DNA of 64,000 bases from positions 62,001-126,000 of the forward strand of contig CAVWNR010000004.1 of NCBI GenBank assembly GCA_963756525.1. Reading direction: 5' to 3'. Positions within the stretch are counted from its first letter, which is position 1, and each line of letters begins with the position of its first letter. The notes under the pieces are model-generated. The model did no database searches. It saw nothing but the letters and a program-made list of their open reading frames with translations, and was not told the origin of the DNA. The stretch comes from CAVWNR01 sp963756525 (GTDB taxonomy: Bacteria > Actinomycetota > Actinomycetes > Mycobacteriales > Jatrophihabitantaceae). Both the position numbers and the translations under genes were made by a program. Shown in pieces: positions 8,317-15,730 of this stretch.

Positions 8317-9480
8317 TCACTCGTAGTACAGCTTCTGCGGTCCTGGGAAGATCCATGACAATCCTTCCTGGAGGCGGTCGCGCCAGTTCTCCCAACTGTG
8401 CCCGTCGCGGGCTTCGACATACCGCACGGTCATCCCTGCTGATTCGAAAACGGGGACCATCGACCTGTTGCGGACGATCAGCGGCTCGTACGTCCCGCAG
8501 CTCACAAATATCCGGTCGGCGACCCGGCGCGGGTTTGCCCGGTACCGATTCATGAACTTCACGACCGGATCGAAGACCGGGCCGCCACCGTGATCGCTGC
8601 CGATGTCGGTGAAGACGAACGAGCCGGACTGCAGGAGCAACGAGCCGTAGACGTCCGGGTTGCGGTACGCCGTCGAGAGCGCGGCGATCGCACCGAAGCT
8701 GGAACCCATCAGACATCTGCCGGCGCGTGTGCCGGCCAGGGGAAGGTCCGCTTCCAGGGTCGGGACCAGCTCGGCGGTCACGAAGCGGGCGTGTGCCGCC
8801 GAGTTGGCGTACTCGGCCAGCCGATCGCCGGGGCTGGTGAATGCGACGACGATCTCTGCGACGTCGAGGCGGTGGATGAGGTTGTCGAGCACGGTCTTGG
8901 CGGCTGCGTAGTTGAGGTAGTCGTGGCCGTCGTGGACGACCAGCAGCGGGTAGGGGGCGGTTCGCGGGAACCGCGCCGGCAGGTAGACGCTCACCGGGCA
9001 GTCGCGCCGCAGTGCGCGGCTGCGCACCACGACGTCGATCATCCGTCCGGGGCGCGAATCGGTGCTCGGCCGGGTCCAGTCCGGCACCTCGTAACCCTCG
9101 GCGTAACACACCGATGTGCTGCCGACCGGGCTGTGTGCCAAACGAGGATTCAGCGGGTCGTTGAACCGGTGCCGTTCACCGTTGTGCACAACCTCGATCT
9201 GGTACTCGATCCGCGACTGCGGCGGCAGCTCCACGACGGCGTACCAGAGATCGGTTCCCGCCAGCCGCCGCAGCCGGATATCTTCCGGCAGGCCTACCGT
9301 CCGGTGGACCAGGTGGACCTCCTCGGCGTCGCCGCGGAACACGAACGTGCAGTGCGCGCCTTCTGCGATCGGTATCTCGTGCCGGCTCAAGAACCGCTCG
9401 ACGGTCGCCGCGTCGACGAACCTGCGTTCCCGCAGCCGGTTGATCGCCAGCTTGCGGCCTACCCGCGGCGGCGCGGTCAT
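8317..9480 (-). CDS. Enterochelin-esterase-like hydrolase with N-terminal CBM48-like domain
   Basis: A 387-residue protein. The first 120 residues form an immunoglobulin-like domain (CTFVFRGDAEEVHLV, then LWYAVVELPPQSRIEYQIEV) as in Fes and related enzymes. The C-terminal half is an alpha/beta hydrolase with VVHDGHDYLNY, the nucleophile elbow MGSSFGAIAALS and a late histidine in ARDGHSWENWRDRL, a convincing Ser-His pair. Fes proteins open siderophore trilactones, but no catecholate or hydroxamate siderophore genes are seen. The ATG at 9478-9480 overlaps the stop of the S51-like gene. Together with the next gene it gives two esterase-fold proteins in tandem, perhaps for release or maturation of an esterified intermediate. 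Confidence 0.78.
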   Translation of the reverse strand: MTAPPRVGRKLAINRLRERRFVDAATVERFLSRHEIPIAEGAHCTFVFRGDAEEVHLVHRTVGLPEDIRLRRLAGTDLWYAVVELPPQSRIEYQIEVVHNGERHRFNDPLNPRLAHSPVGSTSVCYAEGYEVPDWTRPSTDSRPGRMIDVVVRSRALRRDCPVSVYLPARFPRTAPYPLLVVHDGHDYLNYAAAKTVLDNLIHRLDVAEIVVAFTSPGDRLAEYANSAAHARFVTAELVPTLEADLPLAGTRAGRCLMGSSFGAIAALSTAYRNPDVYGSLLLQSGSFVFTDIGSDHGGGPVFDPVVKFMNRYRANPRRVADRIFVSCGTYEPLIVRNRSMVPVFESAGMTVRYVEARDGHSWENWRDRLQEGLSWIFPGPQKLYYE

Positions 9481-10394
9481 GATCGGGCCACCACCTGCAC
9501 GCGACCGTCCGCACCGAGGATGCGAGTACCGGGCGGTACGGTGCCCTCTTCATCCGTGTCCACCCGGACGCCTTGCTCGAACAGGACGCACTTGGCCGGC
9601 GCGAACCGGCGCGCGAAGACCGCCATCCGATCCACGTCGTCGAGTAGCAGCCGGGCCCGGGCGTGCGGCAGCGCGACGATGTTGCGGACCACGGACACGC
9701 CACGCCCGTACACCTCCGGATCGCCCGTGCCCTGCGGCGCCCGGTCGTGGAAGAGCACGGCACGCTCGGTCAGTGCCATCGCCCCGGCCGACCAGGCGAT
9801 CACCGGCGACCGGATTGCCGCGGCGACGTTGAACAGATACAGAACCGAGATCAGCACGCCGACATGCCCACCGGTGATGACCAGCGCTCCTGTCGCGTCG
9901 AGCAGCGCCTCGACCTCGGCGCGGTGCACGGCGAGGACCGGCCGCTCGTGGGGCGGCCAGCCCTCGTAGAACTCGCGATAGATCTCGTCGATCCGCTCGA
10001 GATGGCGCGCGTCCAGCTCGCGCACCGACTCCACCGCGTCGGCCACCGCCTCGTCGCGCCGCGTCCCCTCCCGCCCGGCGTGCCGGATCGACTCGATCGC
10101 ACTCAACGCATGGTTCAGCCGCACGCAGTACAACTCCTGCACCTCGCCGAGCACCTCGCGCAACCGGCGCTCGGCGGCGGCGAAGTCCGGGTCGTGCTCC
10201 TGCACCTCGCGCATCCGCCGATACAGCGAAAGGTTCACACCGCGCGAGTCGAGCAGGTCGTTCAGCTCCCCGTCGTCGGGCTCGCGCTCCTGCCAGCCGG
10301 CGGTGATCGTGGCGATCTGCCCGTCGATGTCCAGCGAGCGAACCACGTTGCGCAGCGTGGGCGAACGTTGTGGCCCGAGCAGCGTCACCTTCAT
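9477..10394 (-). CDS. Peptidase S51/cyanophycinase-like protein
   Basis: A 305-residue protein. The C-terminal half carries VLAVHRAEVEALL, then VITGGHVGVLISVLYLF, then SPVIAWSAGAMALTERAVLF. The WSAGAM segment matches the nucleophile-serine elbow (xSAGA) of dipeptidase E and cyanophycinase in the class I glutamine-amidotransferase-like superfamily. The N-terminal 100 residues are helical and not recognised. The ATG at 10392-10394 lies 34 bases after the ATP-grasp stop, and the stop overlaps the next start as ATGA. S51 enzymes cleave Asp-containing dipeptides or cyanophycin-like bonds. Next to ATP-grasp ligases it may trim or transfer a peptide bond in the product. Activity is unproven. Confidence 0.65.
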   Translation of the reverse strand: MKVTLLGPQRSPTLRNVVRSLDIDGQIATITAGWQEREPDDGELNDLLDSRGVNLSLYRRMREVQEHDPDFAAAERRLREVLGEVQELYCVRLNHALSAIESIRHAGREGTRRDEAVADAVESVRELDARHLERIDEIYREFYEGWPPHERPVLAVHRAEVEALLDATGALVITGGHVGVLISVLYLFNVAAAIRSPVIAWSAGAMALTERAVLFHDRAPQGTGDPEVYGRGVSVVRNIVALPHARARLLLDDVDRMAVFARRFAPAKCVLFEQGVRVDTDEEGTVPPGTRILGADGRVQVVARS

Positions 10395-10428
10395 CGCGGC
10401 GCCGGGCCCCGCAAGCCGAGGCGGAAGG

Positions 10429-11652
10429 TCACGCGGCGTGCACCTTCAGCGTGCGGCCGACGGCGTCGAGCATTCCGTGCAGTGTGTCGTAGTCAGGATG
10501 ACGCATCCGCACATAGGCGTTGGCCATGTACCCGGCGGCGACCGGCTGGGTCGGCGTGCCCGGGGACGGCAGGTGCGCGTCGATGACCCACTCGCCGAAC
10601 TCCTGCTGCAGCGCGTCGACACCGGAGTACCCGCTGATCTGACCGTCCGTCTCCGGGCGCACCGCGACCATGCCGGAGGCGAAGCGCCGCGACGGCGCTG
10701 TGTTGGTGCTGCCGTAGAGGATCGCGTTCGCCCACTCGCGGAAGATGTCGATGTCGTTGCCCGCCGAGTAGAGATCCCACGCCCCGACGCCCGGCGGCCG
10801 GCAGCCGATCTCGGAGAACTTGAGCCCCTTCGGTCCGAAGAACCACTCCATGTGCGTCGCCGACGTACCGATCCCCAGCGCCGCGATCACCCGCCGGCCC
10901 ATCTCGCGTAGCTCGTCGTATTCCGCCGCGCTGTCGATTCGGTTGGTGGAGATGAACTGCGGCGAGATCCACCTGGTGCGCATCGCCTCCAGGACGTTCG
11001 GGTAGTAGTGCGACGCGAAGTCCAGCGCGACCTGCCCGTCGACCGTCAGCGTGTCGTAGAACCCCTCGTGGCCCTCGATGAACTCCTCGACGGCGATCGA
11101 GCCGACACCCTGGGCGCCGAACACCGCCAGCGCATGGTCGATGCCGGCCGGGTCGTCGACGCGGGTGGTGTCGGCGGCTCCGGCGCCGCTGCGGGGCTTG
11201 AGGATCAATGGATATCCGACCTGCTCGGCGAAGTCACGGACCTCGGCGGCACTGTCGGCCGCGGTGGACGCCGCGGTCGGTACCCCGGCCTCACGAAGCG
11301 CCTGCTTCATCGACGGCTTGTCGCGGCACAGCCATGCCGTGTGGACCGACGTGCCGGGAATCTGGCAGGCCTCGCGGACCTGCGCCGTGGTCATGATGTG
11401 TGCCTCGATCGTCGCCTCGAGCCGGTCGACCCACATCTTGTCCTGCGCCCACTTGACGACGGCGGTCATCGTGTCGACGTCGGTGACCGACGGCACCTGC
11501 TCGTAGTGGAACATCCAGTCCTTGAGCTGCTGGTCGAGGTAGTCGCCGGGTGTCTCCCCGACGCCGATCACGGTTGCCCCGGCCTCGGCGAGCGCGCGCA
11601 CGAACTGGCGTTGGTTGGCTGGGAAGTGCGGCTCGACGAACACGATGTTCAT
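10429..11652 (-). CDS. ATP-grasp ligase, E-x-G-x-R-P-P-G variant (1 of 3)
   Basis: A 407-residue protein. The N-terminal domain begins MNIVFVEPHFPANQRQF, the ATP-grasp lysine strand is GYPLILKPRSGAGAADT, and the acidic strand is SIAVEEFIEGHEGFYDT. The metal-site segment is FSEIGCRPPGVGAWDL, where the usual E-x-N is E-x-G. The same change occurs in the two divergent ATP-grasp proteins, so the three form a subfamily. The ATG at 11650-11652 was chosen because the longer frame lacks family similarity. A TACGGT hexamer six bases upstream suggests a leaderless transcript. It heads the minus operon with the S51-like gene and both esterases. It probably forms an amide bond; substrates are unknown. 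Confidence 0.85.
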   Translation of the reverse strand: MNIVFVEPHFPANQRQFVRALAEAGATVIGVGETPGDYLDQQLKDWMFHYEQVPSVTDVDTMTAVVKWAQDKMWVDRLEATIEAHIMTTAQVREACQIPGTSVHTAWLCRDKPSMKQALREAGVPTAASTAADSAAEVRDFAEQVGYPLILKPRSGAGAADTTRVDDPAGIDHALAVFGAQGVGSIAVEEFIEGHEGFYDTLTVDGQVALDFASHYYPNVLEAMRTRWISPQFISTNRIDSAAEYDELREMGRRVIAALGIGTSATHMEWFFGPKGLKFSEIGCRPPGVGAWDLYSAGNDIDIFREWANAILYGSTNTAPSRRFASGMVAVRPETDGQISGYSGVDALQQEFGEWVIDAHLPSPGTPTQPVAAGYMANAYVRMRHPDYDTLHGMLDAVGRTLKVHAA

Positions 11653-11735
11653 CCCGCGACCGTAGCCCAACCGAAGTCGCGACGTGGCGCAACCGCCCGG
11701 GTCGCGGGGCCGCCGGGGAGTACGCTCCGGGGGAT
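11653..11735. promoter_or_regulatory. Divergent promoter region between two ATP-grasp operons
   Basis: These 83 bases separate ATP-grasp genes transcribed in opposite directions and must hold both promoters. On the minus strand TACGGT lies six bases before the ATG at 11652, spacing expected for a -10 box of a leaderless message. On the plus strand TACGCT at 11721-11726 lies nine bases before the ATG at 11736, with a GGGGG run between. The heptamer GTCGCGG/GTCGCGA recurs several times and could be a regulator site. No convincing -35 box is visible. Confidence 0.4.
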
Positions 11736-12962
11736 ATGGTGGCCGTTGCCTTCGTCGCGCCGTACCTGCTCGAAACCACCAGCCGATTCGTCGAAGGGGC
11801 AGCCCGGCTGCCCGGCGTCGCCGTCGGCCTGATCACGAGCGAGCCCGTCGAGCGGCTCACGCCAAGCCTGCGCCGCTACCTCACCGCACACTGGCGCGTC
11901 GACGACGCACTCGACGCCGGTCAGATCGCCGGCGCCGTCCAAGGCCTGAGCGCGCAGATCGGCAGGGTGCAGTGCCTGCTCGGGGTCCTCGAACAGCTGC
12001 AGGTGCCGCTCGCCCGGGTGCGCGAGCACCTGGGGATCGACGGGATCGACGTGGCAACCGCGGTCAACTTCCGTGACAAGGCGCAGATGAAGACGGTGCT
12101 GCGTGCGGCCGGCGTGCCGTGCGCGCGGCATCGGCTGGCCGAATCCGCCGACGACGCGGTCAAGTTCGTCGACGAGGTCGGGTTCCCCGTCGTGGTGAAG
12201 CCGCCGGCCGGCGCCGGCGCGAAGAGCACGTTCCGGCTCGACCACGCCGAAGACTTACGCGTCTGGCTCGACGGCGCTCCGCCGGCACCGGACCGGGTCG
12301 CCCTGCTGGAAGAGTTCCTCACCGGCGACGAGGGCTCGTTCGACAGCGTGACGCTGAACCGCCAGCTGGTGTGGCACTCGGTGTCGCATTACTTGCCCAC
12401 GCCCCTGGAGGTGCTGCGCAATCCGTGGATCCAATGGTCCGTGATCATGCCGCGCGCGATCGACGGGGCCGAGTACGAGCGGCTCCGGACGACCGCGGCG
12501 GCCGCGCTGCACGCGCTCGGCCTCACCACCGGGCTGACGCACATGGAGTGGTTCCGTCGCCCGGACGGCACGTTCGCCGTGTCCGAGGTCGGCGTCCGCC
12601 CGCCAGGGGCGCAGTTCACCTCGATGCTCAACTACGCGCATGACGTCGACCTTTACAGCGATTGGGCTCGGCTCATGATCTACGGAGCCTTCGAACCGCC
12701 GCTGCGTCGCTGGTCCGTCGGCACAATCTTCCTGCGCGGACAGGGAAAGGGGCAGGTCCTCGCGGTCCACGGCCTGGACAAGCTGCAAGAGGAACTCGGC
12801 TGGATGGTCGTGGAATCCCACCTGCCGCACCGGGGCCAGGTCTCGTCGAACAGTTACGAGGGCGACGGGGACATCATGGTCCGGCACCCCGAGACGGCCG
12901 TGGTGACCGAGGCGCTGCACCGGCTGGTCACCGAGGTCCGCGTGGAACTAGGGCCGTCATGA
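11736..12962 (+). CDS. ATP-grasp ligase, E-x-G-x-R-P-P-G variant (2 of 3)
   Basis: A 408-residue protein beginning MVAVAFVAPYLLETTSRF. The lysine strand is GFPVVVKPPAGAGAKST, the acidic strand VALLEEFLTGDEGSFDS, and the metal-site segment is VSEVGVRPPGAQFTSML, again with Gly in place of the usual Asn. TACGCT ends nine bases before the ATG. The stop overlaps the next ATG (ATGA at 12959-12962), so the pair is translationally coupled. It is homologous to the ligases at 10429-11652 and 12959-14176, which suggests duplication and split roles in successive couplings. Substrate not predictable. Confidence 0.85.
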   Translation: MVAVAFVAPYLLETTSRFVEGAARLPGVAVGLITSEPVERLTPSLRRYLTAHWRVDDALDAGQIAGAVQGLSAQIGRVQCLLGVLEQLQVPLARVREHLGIDGIDVATAVNFRDKAQMKTVLRAAGVPCARHRLAESADDAVKFVDEVGFPVVVKPPAGAGAKSTFRLDHAEDLRVWLDGAPPAPDRVALLEEFLTGDEGSFDSVTLNRQLVWHSVSHYLPTPLEVLRNPWIQWSVIMPRAIDGAEYERLRTTAAAALHALGLTTGLTHMEWFRRPDGTFAVSEVGVRPPGAQFTSMLNYAHDVDLYSDWARLMIYGAFEPPLRRWSVGTIFLRGQGKGQVLAVHGLDKLQEELGWMVVESHLPHRGQVSSNSYEGDGDIMVRHPETAVVTEALHRLVTEVRVELGPS

Positions 12963-14176
12963 TCGTTGTGATGATCTCTCCCGGCTACCCGGCCGAGATG
13001 GCGTTCTTCACCCGTGGCCTGGCGGCCAGCGGCGCGTCCGTGATCGGCATCGGCGACCAGCCCACGTCGGCGCTGCCTGCCATGGCTCGCGACGCGCTGG
13101 CGAACTACGTCCACGTGGGTTCGCTCGCCGACGAACGAGCCGTGCTACGAACCGTGGCCGACATCGCCCGGCAGGTGCACATCGAGCTCGTCGAGTGCCT
13201 GTGGGAGCCGTACATGATCCTCGCCGCCCGGCTGCGTGAAGCGCTCGGCCTGCCCGGGTTGACGGTCGAGCAGACGGTGCCGTTCCGGGACAAGGAGCGG
13301 ATGAAGCAACTGCTCGACGCCGCGGGGCTGCGCACGCCGAGACATCAGAGCACGACGACGGTCGCCGGCGTGTGGTCAGCGGCCGAGCAGATCGGCTTCC
13401 CGCTTATCGTCAAGCCGATCGCGGGCGCCGGCTCGGCCGACACCTACCGCGTCGGCTCGGCTGCCGAGCTGGACCTCGTCCTGCCGATGGTGCGCCACGT
13501 GCCGCAGGTCAGCGTCGAGGAATTCGTGGACGGCGAGGAGTTCACCTACGACACGATCTGCGCCGCGGGCAACGTGCTGTTCGAAAACGTCTGCCGGTAC
13601 ACCCCCCGCCCGCTGGAAACCATGCAGCACGAGTGGATCAGCCCGATCACGCTCGCCGTGCGCAATCTCGACGACCCGTACCTGGAGGGGGGACGTGCGC
13701 TCGGTCGAGCGGTGCTGGACGCGCTGGCCTTCCGCGACGGGTTCACGCACATGGAGTGGTATCGCAAGGCTGACGGCGAGGTCGTGTTCGGCGAGATCGG
13801 CGCGCGGCCGCCCGGTGGCCGCACCGTCGACGTGATGAACTACGCCACCGACACCGACCTGTTCACCGCATGGGCGGAGGCCGTGACCCGCGGTGAGATT
13901 TCCCGGACCATCGAGCGGAAATACAACGCGGCGAGCATCTTCAAGCGTGCCAAGGGCATCGGTCGGATCGTCGGCTACGACGGCCTGGACGGGTTGCTGA
14001 CCAGGTACGGCGAACACGTCGCCGCGCTCGAGCTGCTGCCGATCGGCGCGCCCCGGCGGAACTGGCGCTCCACGCTCATCTCGGACGGCATGGTGATCGT
14101 CCGGCATCCGGACTACACCACCACGGTAGAGATCGCGGAACGGTTCGCGACCGACCTGCAGCTCTACGCCGGTTGA
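12959..14176 (+). CDS. ATP-grasp ligase, E-x-G-x-R-P-P-G variant (3 of 3)
   Basis: A 405-residue protein starting MIVVMISPGYPAEMAFF. The ATP-grasp core shows GFPLIVKPIAGAGSADT, VSVEEFVDGEEFTYDT and FGEIGARPPGGRTVDVM, the third example of the E-I-G-x-R-P-P-G metal segment. The start overlaps the stop of the preceding ligase by four bases. A stop 7 bases before the M20 peptidase start completes a compact three-gene operon. Tandem ligases of this kind are known to extend short peptides one residue at a time. Order and substrates are unknown. Confidence 0.85.
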   Translation: MIVVMISPGYPAEMAFFTRGLAASGASVIGIGDQPTSALPAMARDALANYVHVGSLADERAVLRTVADIARQVHIELVECLWEPYMILAARLREALGLPGLTVEQTVPFRDKERMKQLLDAAGLRTPRHQSTTTVAGVWSAAEQIGFPLIVKPIAGAGSADTYRVGSAAELDLVLPMVRHVPQVSVEEFVDGEEFTYDTICAAGNVLFENVCRYTPRPLETMQHEWISPITLAVRNLDDPYLEGGRALGRAVLDALAFRDGFTHMEWYRKADGEVVFGEIGARPPGGRTVDVMNYATDTDLFTAWAEAVTRGEISRTIERKYNAASIFKRAKGIGRIVGYDGLDGLLTRYGEHVAALELLPIGAPRRNWRSTLISDGMVIVRHPDYTTTVEIAERFATDLQLYAG

Positions 14177-14183
14177 CGGACCG

Positions 14184-15557
14184 ATGAGCGGGACACCCGC
14201 GCAGATCCGCGCGGAGCTAGCGCGCGTGCTGCCTTCGGTTCGACGCGACCTGGAGAGCCTGGTCCGCATCCCGTCGGTGTCGGCGGATCCGGCCGCCGCG
14301 CCGCACCTGCAGACCAGCGCGAACGCGGTCGCGACGATGCTGCGTGCGGCCGGCCTGCGCGACGTGGACGTGCACCGGGCCGACGCCGGGCATCCGGCGG
14401 TCATCGGCACGCGACCCGGACCGGCGGGCGCACCGACCGTGCTGCTCTACGCCCACCACGACGTGCAGCCACCCGGCGACCGGAGCGGGTGGACGTCCGA
14501 CCCGTTCGAGCCGGTCGAGCGAGACGGGCGGCTGTTCGGCCGCGGCGCGGCCGACGACAAGGCCGGCGTCGCGTTGCACCTGGCCACGTTACGGGCACTC
14601 GGTGACCGGCTGCCCGTCGGGCTCACGGTGCTCGTCGACGGCGAGGAGGAGATCGGCTCGCCGACCCTGGCCGCCCTGCTGCGGAGGCATCAGGACACCC
14701 TGCGCGCCGACGTGTTGGTGTTGGCCGACTCGACGAACTGGACCGTCGACGTGCCCGCGCTGACCACGTCGCTGCGCGGCGGCGCCAACGTCACGGTCGA
14801 GGTCCGCACGCTGCACCACGGCGTGCACAGCGGCGTCTACGGCGGCGCGGTGCCCGACGCGCTGACCACACTGTGCCGGTTGCTCGCCACGCTGCACGAC
14901 GAGAGCGGCAACGTGGCGGTGGACGGCCTGGTCTCGGGCTCGGCGGAGGCGCCCCCGCTCGACGCGGACCGGCTCCGCCGGGACGCCGGCATGCTGGCCG
15001 GCGTGGCGCTGATCGGCGGCGGCAGCATCGCCGACCGGCTCTGGGCGCGGCCGGCGATCGCCGTCATCGGTCTTGATGCGCCGTCCGTAGATGACGCGTC
15101 CAACACGCTGGTGCCGTCCGCGCGCGCCAAGGTCAGCATGCGGATCGCGCCCGGCGACGATGAGCGACGCGCGCGGCAGGCGCTGGTGACGCACCTGCGG
15201 GCGAGGGCGCCGTGGGCAGCCGAGGTGCGCGTCGAGCCGGGCAACTCGGTGGCGCCCTACACGGTGCGGACGGATGGCCCGGCCTACCGGGCGGCCCGCT
15301 CGGCCTTCGCCGACGCGTGGGGCACATCGGCCGTCGACATCGGTGTGGGCGGGTCGATCTCCTTCGTCTCGACGTTCGCCGGGCTTTATCCGAACGCCGA
15401 GATCCTGATCACCGGCGTGGAAGACCCGGACACCCGGGCGCACGGCGCCGACGAGAGCCTGCATCTCGCCATGTTCGAGCGGGCCTGCCTGGCCGAGGCA
15501 CTGCTGCTGCAACGACTCGGCGCGGGCCTCCGCTCTGATCAACAGGTGGGCCGGTGA
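14184..15557 (+). CDS. M20-family metallopeptidase (dipeptidase/CNDP-like)
   Basis: A 457-residue protein with the M20 metal-ligand pattern: YAHHDVQPPGD near residue 90, GRGAADDKAG near 118, the catalytic Glu pair in LVDGEEEIGSP near 150, and a late histidine in TRAHGADESLH. The dimerisation domain is in the middle (TTSLRGGANVTVEVRTLHHGVHSGVYGG, split here by its conserved HHGVHSG core). Family members cut dipeptides or N-acyl amino acids with two zinc ions. It follows the third ligase by 7 bases. It could remove a protecting residue in the last step, or confer resistance. No signal peptide, so probably cytoplasmic. Confidence 0.85.
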   Translation: MSGTPAQIRAELARVLPSVRRDLESLVRIPSVSADPAAAPHLQTSANAVATMLRAAGLRDVDVHRADAGHPAVIGTRPGPAGAPTVLLYAHHDVQPPGDRSGWTSDPFEPVERDGRLFGRGAADDKAGVALHLATLRALGDRLPVGLTVLVDGEEEIGSPTLAALLRRHQDTLRADVLVLADSTNWTVDVPALTTSLRGGANVTVEVRTLHHGVHSGVYGGAVPDALTTLCRLLATLHDESGNVAVDGLVSGSAEAPPLDADRLRRDAGMLAGVALIGGGSIADRLWARPAIAVIGLDAPSVDDASNTLVPSARAKVSMRIAPGDDERRARQALVTHLRARAPWAAEVRVEPGNSVAPYTVRTDGPAYRAARSAFADAWGTSAVDIGVGGSISFVSTFAGLYPNAEILITGVEDPDTRAHGADESLHLAMFERACLAEALLLQRLGAGLRSDQQVGR

Positions 15558-15730
15558 GCAGCCTGGTCACCGACCGAACCTGCCCTTCCATACCTGCCCG
15601 CTGATGCCCGGCACGCCGAGGCCGGTGTCGGGGGCGATGGAGTGGGGCAGCAACACCCGGCAGCCCGGGATCCTCCCGGTGGCCGCGGGTATCCCGTGAC
15701 ATTGCCCGCCGGCTGGCCCATGATGACTCG

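Noticed and set aside
2639..9480. Siderophore cluster suggested by the N-hydroxylase, Fes-like esterase and MFS transporter
   Set aside because: No NRPS, IucA/IucC-type synthetase, acetyl- or formyltransferase or siderophore uptake gene is present. The cupin, MetRS-like and FAD oxidase genes fit hydrazine formation better.
15567..15730. Minus-strand frame ending GQVWKGRFGR that looks like the end of a protein
   Set aside because: It has no start codon in frame and no recognisable domain. It could be a relic, but the support is too thin.
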